From contig NC_088178.1 of the NCBI RefSeq assembly GCF_028769735.1, positions 23,386,357 through 23,450,356 of the forward strand: a stretch of 64,000 nucleotides of DNA, given 5' to 3'. A program made the position numbers and the translations under genes. The notes under the pieces were generated by a model. That model had not been told where the DNA came from and did no database searches. It saw nothing but the letters and a program-made list of their open reading frames with translations. This document shows positions 28,008 to 41,060 of the stretch, piece after piece. Position 1 is the stretch's first letter. Every line of letters begins with the position of its first letter. This stretch comes from Zonotrichia leucophrys gambelii. Lineage: Eukaryota > Chordata > Aves > Passeriformes > Passerellidae.

Positions 28008-28262
28008 ACTATGAGCTGGCAGTGTCCTTGTGGTCAAGGAAGGCCAGCTGGGTGAGCCTCAACACAAAGAAGAAATTCTGCACACTGAGCAGGACAGAGC
28101 ACTGGGGCAGGCTAACCAGGCAGGTTATGGATTTCCCTCTCTGGAGACATTCCAAACATCTGGATGTGTTCCTGTGTAACCTGCTCCAGGTGACCCTGCC
28201 TTGGAGGGGCTGGATGATCTCTAGAGGTCCTTCCCAAACCCAAGTGTCCTGTGATTCTATAA
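28008..28262 (+). repeat. CR1 LINE 3' end
   Basis: The stretch runs through characteristic CR1 3' landmarks: GTTCCTGTGTAACCTGCTCC, AGGTGACCCTGCCTTGGAGG, GGATGATCTCTAGAGGTCC and the terminal GTGATTCTAT. The left part (ATGAGCTGGCAGTGTCCTTG) corresponds to an upstream piece of ORF2, so a stretch in between appears deleted. The element is 5'-truncated and ends at the normal CR1 3' terminus. Confidence 0.9.
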
Positions 28263-28765
28263 ACCAGATACAAACACCAGGATGAAGGAGAGAGCAAACT
28301 TGGCACACACATTATTTTGCCGAACTCCCTTTTCATAAGTATCAAAAACATTGCTGATTTTTCCTTCCTGCTCATATGCTCCATGGTGTGTGTTAACTTA
28401 AATTTTGCTGTTTATGTTCAAGAAACTCTCTGAATCTCCCACATATACATTTATAGGAATCAAGGATTATCAGTCTTTGTAATATGATCCCTCCAATGTC
28501 TTGAGAAATAATGAAATAATTATCAATATTGTCTCTAAAGGAATCACCCTGGAACACAAACAACCCCCACAGAAATGAAGCAGGCATCTCACACGTTGGA
28601 GTGTCCCTGGATTTCAGCATGCACAGCCAGATTTATCACATAAAGGATGGTCAGATTCTGCAGCTCAGGCCAGCAAAATGACCCAGCTCAGTAATCCAGC
28701 TCTACACTGCAGTTTCCTATATGTCACTTCCCAGAAGGTAGATGCACTGAAGAGAAAAATCTTTT

Positions 28766-28789
28766 TTTTCTTTTTTTAAAAAAAGAAAA
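28766..28789. repeat. 24-bp perfect palindrome (poly-T/poly-A)
   Basis: TTTTCTTTTTTT is followed immediately by its exact reverse complement, centred between 28777 and 28778. It is simple sequence but symmetric to the base. Confidence 0.9.
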
Positions 28790-28984
28790 TAATTCTTTTA
28801 AAGAAAACCACCTTACCAGCACAGGAATGGAGTTTTGAAGATATTTGGAGAAAGATTTGATATTCCAGATGCTCTTGTGAGATAAATCCTCTAAGCTCTT
28901 TTAGATCAGTCATTTTCTCTAACAGCTAAACCAGCAGAAGTTGGGGAAGCTCAGACTTTGATGCCCATTTAGGAAAACCATGAT

Positions 28985-29062
28985 GGATGATATTTAGTAC
29001 TTTGTAAGTCAGACTAGATTATCACGGTGATTCCTGTCTGCTTTTAAAAACCTATTGATCCA
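28985..29062 (+). repeat. Ancient CR1 3' end remnant
   Basis: GTCAGACTAGATTATCACGG followed by TTCCTGTCTGCTTTTAAAAACCTATTGATC resembles the last bases of older amniote CR1 families (gtcagactagatgatcatgatggtcccttctggcctt, then ctatgaat repeats). Decay is high. Confidence 0.55.
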
Positions 29063-30789
29063 CTGGTGTCAGCACTGCAGAAGACAGCAAGCAGAAGCTT
29101 TCAAAATACTTTTAAGATGGGGACTATTGCTAACTTTGATGTGGTAAAATTCCAACATCATGATGTATCTCCTGACAAGAGGAAAATTAAACTTCTGTTA
29201 ATTAATACATTAATTTTAATTGGATTTTTCACAAGGCATATAGTAATCAGATTCTGAAGAGATGACTGAATGCACCCACATAGGGAACATTGATCTGTCC
29301 TGTAACACTAACTTGAAAGATTTAAGCTACTAATTCAGTTTTCTTGTCTGAGGAGCCTTTCCAGCAGGTTTGCATATAGTGGTCCTCTGGGTTCGGGAGA
29401 GTTTCTAAGCATAAACTAGGGAAGGAAGACAGTAAAAAAGCTTTAACAAGAGTAGGAATTAAGTCTTGTTCCAGTGCAGCTTGAGCAATGCTAGGAATAG
29501 GTCATATACATCATGGAAACCAGCCATGAAATATAAGAACTTGCAGCTATCCAGAGACTGATTAATGATTCAAATAAGCAATTTCTTTTCATAATTGCAC
29601 TTAGGGAACATTAGAGACACAGACCCCATTCAACAGCTTAAAATGGGCTCTAGATCAAGAAAACATATGCAAAACTGCAGGGTTGCTGCCTGCAAAAGCC
29701 AGCTAGTAATGCTACCAGCATTAAGCCATTTTTTGATGCCTATAAAACTAAAAGAGCAGTTTTTCAGGTTTAAGGAAAATAGGAACTCTGGAAGCAGCTC
29801 TGCTTCGTTACAATCCTCATAGGATGAGTTTGCAAAAGGAAAAGATTCTGGCAACCTGAAATCATAAAGGGTATCTATTATGCTTTGCAGAAGGGAAGCA
29901 GAATTATCCATTCAGCTCTAGTCACTCACTCTGTAACTAAAACCTATCTCCCTAAATATCCCCACTGGATCCATTAGTTACCTTCCTTTCAGTTGTGAGG
30001 CAGTTGCTCTGTTTTCCTCACAGGATTCCTGTTCTCAGGCACGGGCTCTGGTTGACACAGTAAACCAGGCACAAAAAATAAGCAGTGGAGAATCCTGTCT
30101 ACAGGATTTAATGGGATTACTATTTTGGAGTGGGATATGCCAAGAAATCAATGGGCCTATCCTATATCTCAGTATATTGTCACAAAGACAATGTAATGGC
30201 CTCCCTTGAGGATAATGATCTTTTTTCCAGGGAAATCATATAGTATGTAAACGTTTCCCATCAAAACAGAGTTTCACCTTTTTTTTCCCTCTTCTTTTTT
30301 CTTTTTTAATGATTTTTTTTGATGTGGCACTGCGAAGTAACTCCACTAAAATTCAGATGTCCCCAGGCACCAGAAGTATGACAGTGAACCACATGCTACA
30401 GGAATGCAGAGGTACACAGGACAGAACAGAGCCCTCTTTTAGGCAGAACAAACACTAGTGATTGTTCACAAACCTGATAGTACCAAACCAGCCATCAAAC
30501 ATCTGCTTTAATTAGGGAATTGCACAAGAGGCTGTGTCAGAGGAGCTGTGCTTTCTTTGCCATCCACAAGCTCATGAAAGAGCAGCCACACCGACCCCTG
30601 GATGTGGGCAGCACAGGGTGTTTAAGGAAACAACGAAACAAAGAGCAAAAATGAGCACAAAAAGCTCTGATCATCCAAGACAACTTGTATCCTTCACTTC
30701 TTTAAAATAATTTGGTTAGAAATTTACCAGTGCTTTTCAGAAATTCAAAATAGGCAACAGGTTGATTGCCTATGTCTTCTTGCTCATCA
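29063..30789. other. Unique intronic sequence
   Basis: No gene or recognisable repeat. The missing 3' half of the adjacent CR1-lineage element might be expected here but is not recognisable. Confidence 0.45.
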
Positions 30790-32130
30790 AACCCCCCAAA
30801 AAAGGCTAGCAGATGTATTAATTCCACTTTCAAAAATGAAAACTCCCATTAAACCACTGTTATCCATGTTATCTGACTTGTCCCCCATAAAGAGCAGCTC
30901 TAATTTGGGAATTCCCTTTAGGCTCCTCACTGTGAACACCAAAGCAAATAACTCATTTAGCTTTTCTGGAAAGACCTTATTTTCCTTGAGCACTTCTTTT
31001 ACATCTTGATCATCTATCAACCTTATAGACCTTCAGGCAGGCTTCTTGCCTCTGATGTGTTTGAAAAAGTTTTTATTATTAGTTTTTATGCCTTTAGCAA
31101 GTTATTCTTCAAAATTGTTTTTGTCTGCTATTATTATGGGTTTGCATTTAACTTACCAGAGTGTACTGTGGGGCTTTTTTTTTTTCCTCAGTTCATTTGG
31201 GCAAGACTTCAAAGGGCGTCCTTTAAAGCTAATGACCTTCTTCAGTCTAATAATCCCCTTTTCTAACTTCTCATGTAACCTTTTATAAGTTTTGGAGTTT
31301 TTCAAATAGGGGTAATACACTCTATAAAGGTAAAACTGCAAAAATGCATCCTACAATGGTGATTTTATATAGCTGCTATGTCACCCCAAAGTGTTATTTT
31401 GTTCTGTTTTGCCCCTTTAGCTACTGCTTTTAGATTTCTTTTCCATTTTATGTTGGCCTCCTTTCAGAAGTATGTGCCCTTCTAAGGTCTTTCTGGTTTT
31501 CATATTCCACCAGGAATGATGAATTTGAGCATGTTTATATTTATTATTACAGATTGTTTCTATGACAGGTGCATCTTCAATCAAGACTTAAACCTCACTA
31601 TGGGATAAATTAAAAAAAAATGCTCCACTCTTTCGGGCTCTTTGATTTCTTGCTTCCAGAAGATGTCATTTTTAAAGTCTATAAATGTGGTTTCTACATC
31701 AATTTTAATCATGACCCTTAATTAGGCCCTGTCATTACATTCTTTGAGCCCTCATTGCTTCTGTGGCAATTCTGAGCATGACAGTAAAGTTGCTTAGTGC
31801 TACCGTTCCATTTTGGCATGAAATTTTAATGCACAGAGATCGTGGGATTTTTCAGTACTTGTTGATACAATTCCACTCCCTGCCTTTTTTTTTTTTTTCT
31901 TATTTTCTTTTCTCCTTTTTGCTTCTGATCTTTCTTTGAACTGTAATGTCACTCCTCTGCTGGCTTGGTTTCCTCTGTTATTAGTGTATAATTTTACACT
32001 GCTATTCCAGTGCTGCCTGATTGAGATGCTATTATGTCAATATTCTCATTTAAAACCAGCATTTCACTTTACCCATCTTCATTGCATGCACTGGGCTAAT
32101 TGTCCACTGGCTCTATTACTGCTATCTCAC
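30790..32130 (-). repeat. Long ancient CR1-lineage LINE fragment (endonuclease to linker of ORF2)
   Basis: On the minus strand a decayed frame at 30840-31018 reads DDQDVKEVLKENKVFPEKL then NELFALVFTVR, which resembles the linker between endonuclease and reverse transcriptase in amniote CR1/L3-type ORF2 proteins. Rightward along the window, matches to the same element continue: TTTTTATTATTAGTTTTTAT near 31071, a TGCTTCCAGAAGATGTCATT segment near 31651, and ATTATGTCAATATTCTCATT near 32031. Order and orientation fit one copy that covers part of the endonuclease. All frames are broken. It lacks the CR1 3' end. The identification rests on my memory of the consensus. Confidence 0.65.
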
Positions 32131-33379
32131 ACCAGTAGAATAGCATGAACAGACATAGTTAGGTCAAACACTTGGCCAGCTGTCTCCAAATCATTTTTGA
32201 ATACTAAGAGCTCTTTTGTATTAAATAAAAAAGCCCTGGCAGTGACTTTGCCCCTGTGTCTTAAAAGGCAAATGCAATCCCAGGGAAACGGAACAAAGGG
32301 CATGGTCCCAACACCTTCTGAAGTGGGGAAAATAAAATGGATCAGCTCATTGCAGGCATTTCCACTTGCGTCCTGTGAGCAGCCCTGGCAAGAGGCAGCT
32401 GGAATTGAGTGCTGCATTGTGCAGGAGCTCATTCTCCTCAGTGCTCAGCAGTTCAAATGCAAGCACTGAAGCAGACTTGGCAGTGACCTTGGCTCTGACC
32501 CACTTTATAGAAGCACTTGGGGAAGGAGCAGAAGCAAAGAGGGAGTTTTTCATAAGTGGCTAAAAAAAAAAAATCTCAAACTCCTGTGCTCCTGTGTCTC
32601 GCTGAAAAACTGAGAAGGGGAGGAGAAACATGAAACCAGAATTACTGAGGAGGAGCTTAATGATATCTCCCAGACTCGAGGAAACTCTCAATGCAGCACT
32701 GAACATGTCAGCCACTCCCTGATTAATGTTACTTAAAATTAAAAAATCCAAAACCCTCTCTCGCCAATGCAGATGATAAGAGGAATTCAATAACATCACA
32801 TCTGTAAGAATTACAGAATGTATAAGCAGGAAGAGGATGCAACAGAAGGAGAAAAGAATCCATGCTGAACCCCTCTTGTACAACCAGTCCAAGAAAAAAA
32901 ATACATGTATTATATAAAGGGAATGTTTTCCTGCATTGGCAAGGAGTAAATTCTTTGAAGAGATGGCTCTGATTCATCAGCAGGGGGCTGGCAGATGCCC
33001 CCAGAAAAATAGAGAACATGGCTGTACGTCTTCAAAAAACTATTTTAGGAGACACTATTTCCTCAGAGGGATATTTGAGTTGTGTTCAGCCCCCTAGGCA
33101 CATCCCAGGAAAATACAACCATGTTTTGATGGTAGAGAGGATACTAAAGCTTTGATGGATAATATTTTGATCCAAGGTAAAAGAGAGGAGTTTGACTAAA
33201 GGCCCTAAAGAGCCATGGAAAGAGACTGAGATGCTGAGCTAAAACTAAGAAAGCAATGCCATAAGTTCCATGTAATAGCAATAAAACACCTGGAAGAGAA
33301 GATAAGGTGTACAGTAGATCACTGCAAAGTGGAGGTCATAACTAACATGCCTGCCCCAAAAAAACTGCAGCAGCACAGA

Positions 33380-33478
33380 GATTCCTCAAAGTGGTAAACT
33401 CCTGAAAGAAAAACCAAAAAAAACCCCAGAAATTCCTCAGAATGGCAAATTCCTAGAAAAACACCCCAAAAACAACCA
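33380..33478. repeat. Degenerate two-copy tandem repeat, about 48-bp period
   Basis: GATTCCTCAAAGTGGTAAAC..CCTGAAAGAAAAAC is followed by AATTCCTCAGAATGGCAAAT..CCTAGAAAAACACC. Each copy ends in an A/C-rich stretch. It looks like a diverged local duplication. Confidence 0.65.
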
Positions 33479-36400
33479 AATAAAGGCCCCAAAACTGGCT
33501 CAGATGTTTAGAGCAGTACTAGAGGTACTGCACACAGACATCCCACATCACAGAATGCAGGAATTAACAAAACTTGTGTGAATATCAGAGTTGAGTAAAG
33601 GGACACTTATCTAGAGATATGACAGTAATCTGTCTGCAGTGCTGCATACAGGTGTCTGAGTATCATGGATATCATGGAGAACAGCTTAGAAGTGTCAGGT
33701 ACAAATGAAAACTGGCCATTTCTGTGTTGAAAAAAAGAAAATTTTAGTCACTGGGATTACAACATTTCATTCTATTTTGTGTTATTGGTTTTATCTGAAA
33801 CTGTTCCTATTCTAGATAAAAACATTACCAAAAGGAATAGCGAAAAAAACTGTTCAACCTAGTCAACCAAAGAAACCACAACCTGTGTCAGAGATTACCA
33901 CTATGAAATGATTAGCAGAATGACTGAGTGCAAACAGAGAGAAATTTTGTAGCTGTAGACACATTTCAGACTTGTTTCCTGGAGATTCTGGAGTATTTGA
34001 CAAAAATACAGTGGAGCATCATCCAGAGCTAGACTGTGAAATGCAAGTGTGATCAAAACAAAACAAAACCAGCCAAAAAGCCTGTCTAGTTTAGATGAAA
34101 TGTGATTTATAATTTCAAAATATAAATTTTACTCAGCAAAAAATAAGACTATTAGCACTGGTTGGCCTGATAGCACTCCCTTCCTTGACTATCGCTTTAA
34201 CAAGGAGTTCACTGTTGCAGGTGGAACTTCATCTAACAGTGTTAATGATTCCTAAAAGTTACCAGAGAAATTATATATTCACTTTTATATATACATTTAT
34301 ATTTATGAAGATTTACATGTTGAAAACAAATCAAAGAGAAGGGATAAAAATCATAGATTAATTGGAGATGAGAAGGAAATCTGTAGAGTTTATTGAGTGT
34401 ATTCAACTGCCTCAAAAGGGAATTAACTCTATCTTAACCTTTTTCCAATAAATACCTGTCATAAAACCCTCCAGTGGCAAAGATTCAGCATCTCCTGCAA
34501 ATAATCTGTTCTAGTGTAAAACCAGCTCTGCTATTTGCAACTTTCTTTGAATATTGTGTGTGTTTGAAGGGCTGTGGGAAGAAAGTTGCTAGGATCAGAA
34601 GCTGCTTCACCAGGTATGAGCACAGAACATATTACTAGATCAAGAGAGGGTGTTTACTCCAGGAAGCAGAATTGTTAAAATTGCATGAAAGGAACTGAGG
34701 AATTCTTCTGAATGCTCACAGATAAATTGCTTATCAGAAAATGCCATAGCTAACAAACTGATCATGCACACCACCCTTGCTTCTGTCAGCAGATACCAAA
34801 TTTATCCTTATTTAACAATGAGTGGAGTTTAATGAGAATACTTTTATACAGCCTATATGAAGTAGAATGTTAGTTAGAGCATTAGTAACTATTCTGATTA
34901 TGCTGGTCCAACAGGAAAGTGTGAAATAGTCAAATCCACAAGCTTTTGGTGGGTACATTAGACTGCGAAATTACAGCACTGAGAGGAAGGTTGCCCTTGC
35001 TATTGTTCAACAAAGAACCAAGACAAGAATGATATTTTCAAAATACTGAAATTTACACTTCATTCAACAGGGACTAGGGAGAGAGAAGTGGTACAGGGCA
35101 CTCCTGCAACACCAACAGAGTGGCACAAACATGAGCATTGCCATAGCTAATGGCCACAGAGGCATTGCTGAGCACACACTGCATGAGCAGAGGGGAGCCC
35201 TCCTCCAGTTTCAGGAGGAGAGAAATAAGAGGCAGCACATTGGCCATTGTGCCTAAGAAGAACTCAGAATAACATATACTGTATTATCCCAAGGATTGTT
35301 GGCAAAGACGATGCCTGGCAATGGCTGTTTTGATATTGGAGTGAAAACCACCAGGTACAAATGACAGCCCAGGGTGTCTGATACTCTCTGAGTATCACTT
35401 CCTAGTGGGCTGCTAAAATTCAAGATTGAGTTAAAAATGATTATTCACTGCTACTGAGCTGTTTAGCAGGGGAAAGTAGTATCAGAGCTCTGCTAACAGC
35501 AAAATGGAGCCAGGTAGTGTGTGATGTTACAGAGCTCATTACCCTGCGTTAATCTGCTCTGACTCCCCACACCAGATGATGCAGACCTCAGCTGATCTCT
35601 TTGGCTCCAAGTGAGTTCTGAGCAACACCAAACCCCAACCCACAGCCTTTCCAAACATTTATTAACATCCAAACTGGCTTCAGCTAGAATGAGAATGAGC
35701 TTATAATTTTCCAGTGAAATATTTTCCAGTTTGCTGCTCTGATTTATAACAGGAGCAGGGGAGATGATGAGGGAAAAGAAGAGTTTTTGAAGAGAAAACA
35801 ATTGCTTGCAGTCATTCAAATGTTAGATTAGAAAATGCTACTTGAGGGCTTATAGCATAAGAAGCCTAAATGTACAGTTTTGATGTGAAAACCTTGCAAA
35901 ATCTGTTGTTGTACTTTACTTGTCAAATATCCAGTATCACATTGATGGTAATACTAACAACATCATTTCAGGAGATGAGTGGAAGCAGAGCCTCTGAGAT
36001 TGACACACTTTACAGGACTGACAAAAATAAAATTTATGTCACTCTCCAAGCAAAACACACACATCTTGGAGACCAGCTGCATTTTTCTAAATGTGGAGCT
36101 GTCTGGTGAAGAATGTGGCACTGTCCAAGGCAGAGAGGATGTGAGGTCACTAAAGCAATGTTGCCACTGGGGATAGTTGCAACCTGCAAAATATCAGTTC
36201 CAAGATTCTATGTCTATATTCTGTGACTTAGATTTCCATAAAAACAGAATACCTCTCTCAAAATATGGCAGGGATAAGAGAAAAATCAAAAATCCTGATT
36301 TATTTCATTGCAAAAGTTGAGGGTAATGGGGAAATTGGGGGCTTGGATGTGCTGCACGTGGAGCAGTCCCACAACACCATGGCTCCTGCACAATCACAAC

Positions 36401-37109
36401 TCCTCTCCTTGACAGTACACTCCAAATGGTGCTGAGGATATTCAGCCCAAGGAAAACACCCATCAGCCTCTAAAGAAGGGTCTTTAGAGGAGAGATTATA
36501 ACACAGACTCAGAGGACTGTATGTTTAATAACTTTGGAAGAAATCAAATATATTCTCTTTCTGAAGAGGAACACAATCATCTGCTGAAGAATCCAGTTAC
36601 ATTGACTTACCAGGCTGATTCCCCTGTACTTCTTTCCCACTCAAACTTACCTGGATCAAAAGCTGGGCCTCCTCAGAGACAGGAAGATTGGAAAATAATG
36701 ATTTTGCTCAAATCTGAGCCTGCACACAGGATCTTAAAAAAAAAAATCCTCAAAAACACAAAAGATGTCATTCACCCTTAAATATCAACCTTCCCCATGC
36801 CTACAGTATTGTGTTTACTCATCCTGCCTTATTACTAATGCTGCTGTCAGCAGATACCCCCAAAGCCCACAGGTTCCTTCCCTCCCTCTTTCCTGTCCTC
36901 AGCAATTGCAGATTGCCATCCTCTATCAGCTAATTCATCAGCCCTTGTGGCAGATGTCTGTGTGGTGGATCTAAAGGTTCCAGCCCAGCAGATGACTCAG
37001 AGTTTAGCATGCTGGGGCTTTCATTTTGCATTGAAAACTTTCACCCAGAATAGTATTAAAAGTACGTAACATCAAGCACTCCAAAGTCAGGAATGGATAA
37101 AGAAAGGTC

Positions 37110-37137
37110 ATACTAAAATTTAAATTAATTTTAGTAT
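37110..37137. repeat. Inverted repeat, 11-bp perfect arms
   Basis: ATACTAAAATT at 37110-37120 is matched exactly by its complement AATTTTAGTAT at 37127-37137, with a 6-base spacer. It could form an AT-rich hairpin. Confidence 0.85.
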
Positions 37138-40100
37138 ATATGTGCATGACAAAGGAGATGCTAATTAAGGGACACATCCATTAAGTGGTAAGTTGTTTTT
37201 TTCAGTTTTGGATGGGTCTCTGGCTCACTCAGGGCACAAGGTGAACAGCATCTAGCAAAGGAGTCATTTGCTCGTAGGACTCCAGCTTCAATTCAACAGG
37301 AGGTGGAAAACAGGCAGAACAGAAGAAACACAGAAGAAAGAACACAAACTCCAGTGCTGAGAGTGCCTGGGAGCCCTGAATCCCATGTCTGTATTTTCAC
37401 TTGGGAGGAGCAAATGACTTGAACCAGATTCATCCCAAATGGTCAGTCACAGCCTATTCCTTGTCTCCTAGGTCCTAGGAGGACCAAATGACAGAAATAG
37501 TCAATCCCAATCTTCCATGCAGAAGAAAGGGGTAGATACAAGACAGTGCAGGTATCAGTCTTTGCGGAGTGACATGAAACAAATCTGATTCCAGGCATCC
37601 TAAACCATCTATCACCAATGAGTAGGTGTGATCATAACTCCTTCCTATCCACACAAGGATGAAACATTTGTCTCTCACAGGGGTCCCTCCCCCAAAATAA
37701 TCCACAGCTCTGCAATGCTCCCAAGGTATAGCAGTGAGCAGAACAAAGGAGCCCACAAGGAGATGAACAGTTCTGTCTTCAGAGCAGGGTCTGCACAGGG
37801 CACAGCAAACACAGGACAAGGCTGCACAATGAACACTGAAGGTAAAACATTGAGTGGCTGCTTATTGTGTGGGAGTTTTCCTTTGGAGAACTCGGTGAGG
37901 GAAAGGTCTAGAAGGGAGAATAACACCAGTCCCTGAGAGAAAAGACCACATCACAATGGTCATAGCAAGGGGGCTGAGCTGACAGTGAGTGCACTCACTA
38001 AATCTGTTTTTAAAGGGTGATGCAATGGCTTACACAAACATGCTTTAACAAACTGCAAGCAAGAGCCATCTGAGTTGGTTTAAACAATACATTCATGTTC
38101 TGAGATCATTCTGGTACCTGCTCCAGCACAGACAGGGAAACCATCAGCAGGTATCATCTGGTGGAGTGATGGGAAGACATTGCTGGCTTGTGTATGGGCC
38201 GGAAAAGGGCTTGGGAATGAAATATCCCCAGCCAGCAGCACATGATCTAGAGGAGAGTATCACTTCAGTCTCACCTGCAAGACTGATACCACTAGAAATA
38301 GCTGAGAATATCCCCTCACTCCGTGTAGGTCAACATGATGGCACTGATCATCAGAGTTACTGTGTCAAAATCAGTAGAGATCAAAATTCCTATTGTTTCT
38401 CATTTCTCAACCCATCCATTCCCTCCCAAGGGCAATGTGGTCATTATGGAATCTGAAACACTTTAAAAATAAAATAAAATAAGCTCACTTTGTAAAACCC
38501 AGAAGAACAGTGAACCACAAGTGCTTTGGATTATTTTTATACAGTAACTACAGCAAACACTCAGCCTTGGAACACTCAGTGCTAGAATCTCTGTGGCTGT
38601 GGCATTGTGTGTGTGCCTCATACCCACTTCACTTATTTCTGTGTCACTCATCCTCCCTGCTCCAGAATGAACTTTTTTTTCAAAGGAAAGAGCTTATCTC
38701 CCATACTGCAGAGCAGAGGAAAAATCCTCCTATGCAGCAATATTCAAAACATGGTTTTATGGTCTTATGGCAGCTAATTTTCCTTAAGTGATTTAAGGGA
38801 ATGAATACATCTAAAAGTCCTGCACTGAGCTGTTCTGCAATGGCAACTTGAAGTCAAACTTCCCTTGCTTTAAACAACCCAGTCTTCTGTGGACAGCCCT
38901 TCACAGCAGATCTTGTCTGCAGTGGGAAGGATGAAGGTTATTTTTTTATTACATAATTTCTCAGAGAATTGGGTTTTGCATTTCATTTCGTTTTCCCCAG
39001 TGTGGGGAGACTTTAGATGGGGAGAGGGTGGCAGGACAGATGTGTTCCAATGCAAAATGCCTGATGTGACAAGGTTTGACACCAGCTCTCCTGCAGCAGG
39101 TCACCTGTGCATGCAGCCAGCCATCCATCATGTATTAGTCATCTGAAAGTAACATTCTACCCCTGAAAAGCACCTAAAATTTTTAGCTGCCTGAAGGGAT
39201 TCAAAGCAGGTTTTTTTCTGGCATTCTGTCATAACTCAATAAGAGCAGTCACTGCTAAAGCAGGATGGTGCATGGACAGCCCCATGGCACCTGGCTTGTC
39301 TCCCCCTTTGTTCCAGCACTTTGGGTATGGTCTTTTCATAACAATATTACTGGGATCACAGGGAATAAGAATCTGGTATTTCCTGAAAATAACAGTAATC
39401 CCATATAATGCATTGCATTGCTGAGCATCCCTGAAACTGCCAGAAAGGCTGGTGTTGACAAGGCCAGACAAGAAGGTTTTTTTGGTGAGTAGCTAATTCA
39501 CTAAGAAATGAAATTCTGAAGAGCAACCTGAACTTTGCTGGTACTTTAATAAAAAAATTCTAAAATAGTATTAAAAAAAAATTAAATAACCTTGAAAATT
39601 AAATGTTTAATAAGCTCCCTTTTCTTTCCCTCAGAAAGAAATCAACTGGTACTGGTACATCTCAGGTTGATCACTGGGGAGGGCAGGAGACAGAAAGATG
39701 GAGGAAAAAAATATTTCCATTTCAGATTAGCTCTCACCAAACAGTTTTGGTCTTGATTTTTCATTTTAGCCACCAAAGCAAATGAATTCATTCTTCACAC
39801 ATAGGACAGCTGGAAGCTACCAGAATTTTCAAAGATTCCTTAGAATGGGATGAAGCTGAAAAGAACTTCCCCCTACTTCCAAGTATAGCTTTACGTTACT
39901 GACAGTGACTTTTAATAGTGCCAGGATTTGTTGCCTTACTGGCTACAAGCATTTCCCTACACCCAACTTTCTTGTAATGTTTAAGGACCTCTTCATTCTT
40001 GGGAAGAAACCTCTTCTTAAAGCAATCTGCATGCTCACTCCATTGACTGGAACAAAAATTATTTTGCTGTTCGAGGTAGAAAACAGAGGAAAGACCAGGC

Positions 40101-40144
40101 TGGCTCCAAAGCTCCTTTCTGTGCCTCTCCATCATCATCATCAC

Positions 40145-40260
40145 TTTAATAGAGCTTAGGAGCCTTGGTCAGAGGCACAGTGCACAGTGCAAGGTGCTGC
40201 AGAAACTGAATAGAAAGACAAATTCTGTGCCAAACAATTAGTGGTCTAAGAAAATATTTT
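40145..40260. repeat. Possible ancient SINE-type repeat remnant
   Basis: AGAGCTTAGGAGCCTTGGTC, then CAAGGTGCTGCAGAAACTGA, then GAAAGACAAATTCTGTGCC resembles an old interspersed repeat common in turtles and other sauropsids (ggagccc..aatcag, gtgctgtacaaacacag, aaaaagacagtccctgcc). Family not assigned. Confidence 0.4.
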
Positions 40261-40689
40261 TCATGCAATTGGATTCCAGTCCATATGTGATGATCTTATC
40301 TATTAACCTATCTTCCTTGTACCTAAAATCTTCTCTGTACAGGTATTACTGGAAGATAAAAAGTCTAATTAAGATGTATTGGGAAAACCAGGAGTTAAAT
40401 TAAAGGTCTTATCCTATACATGATGTAGCCAGGGGTAAGAATCCTCTTTCTTTATTAGCAAGGCTAGCCAGGCTCTTTTTTCACAGAAACAAAAAGGAAA
40501 GAAAGAAAAAACAAAACGAACAATTAGCAAAACTTCAGGGGCTTAAAGATTCAAATTCCCTCTCCATTGTGAGAAGCAGAAAGAAAAGACAAATACCAGG
40601 AATCCTATAATGAAAAAAATAATAATCTATAAAATCTCCTCTTATTTTTTGGTAGTGATTTTTTCCTACCCATATCCATTTTTTTTTCC

Positions 40690-41060
40690 CCAGCAGTTTT
40701 TCTTAGGTGCCACGTTCAATAATCCTTTCGCGCTTTGATGTCAAACATTCAATAGCTGTCTGCCTCCCTCCCACTCCTCTTCTCCATATTCTCCTCAATC
40801 CATCTCCTCTGATTAGCTAAGATTTCACCTTCAAGAACACCTCTGCTTCTCTGAGTGAGCATGAGTGTGTGCGTGTGTCTTTATATAATATTTGCAAACA
40901 TTCTCCCCCTCCTGCCTTGCTCACCACATAGCCACTACTGCCAGAGCCCCAGATTAAGCATTGCTGCCATTCCCTAATTCAATTTGGGGGGCCTGCTGTT
41001 TTGAATCCTGCTCAGAGCATGAGAGCAGCTCAACTGAATTTAAGCCCTGCTTTCAGAATT
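40690..41060. other. Exon-flanking intron with a CpG-containing patch
   Basis: Just beyond the AGBL4 donor side. The string CCTTTCGCGCTTTGATGTCA near 40725 contains an E2F-like TTTCGCGC in otherwise CpG-poor intron. No gene seen. Possible conserved element, untested. Confidence 0.3.

Larger units (their letters stand above)
32131..40144. other. Unique intronic sequence with small repeats
   Basis: No gene seen. It contains a two-copy degenerate repeat at 33380-33478, an 11-bp-stem inverted repeat at 37110-37137 and a 17-base near-palindrome at 37465-37481. Near 36180-36235 the string CCAAGATTCTATGTCTATATTCTGTGAC could be a worn CR1 tail, but I would not call it. Confidence 0.45.

Noticed and set aside
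36180..36235. CR1-like tail (CCAAGATTCTATGTCTATATTCTGTGAC)
   Set aside because: No upstream CR1 body could be recognised, so the resemblance to the terminal repeats may be chance.
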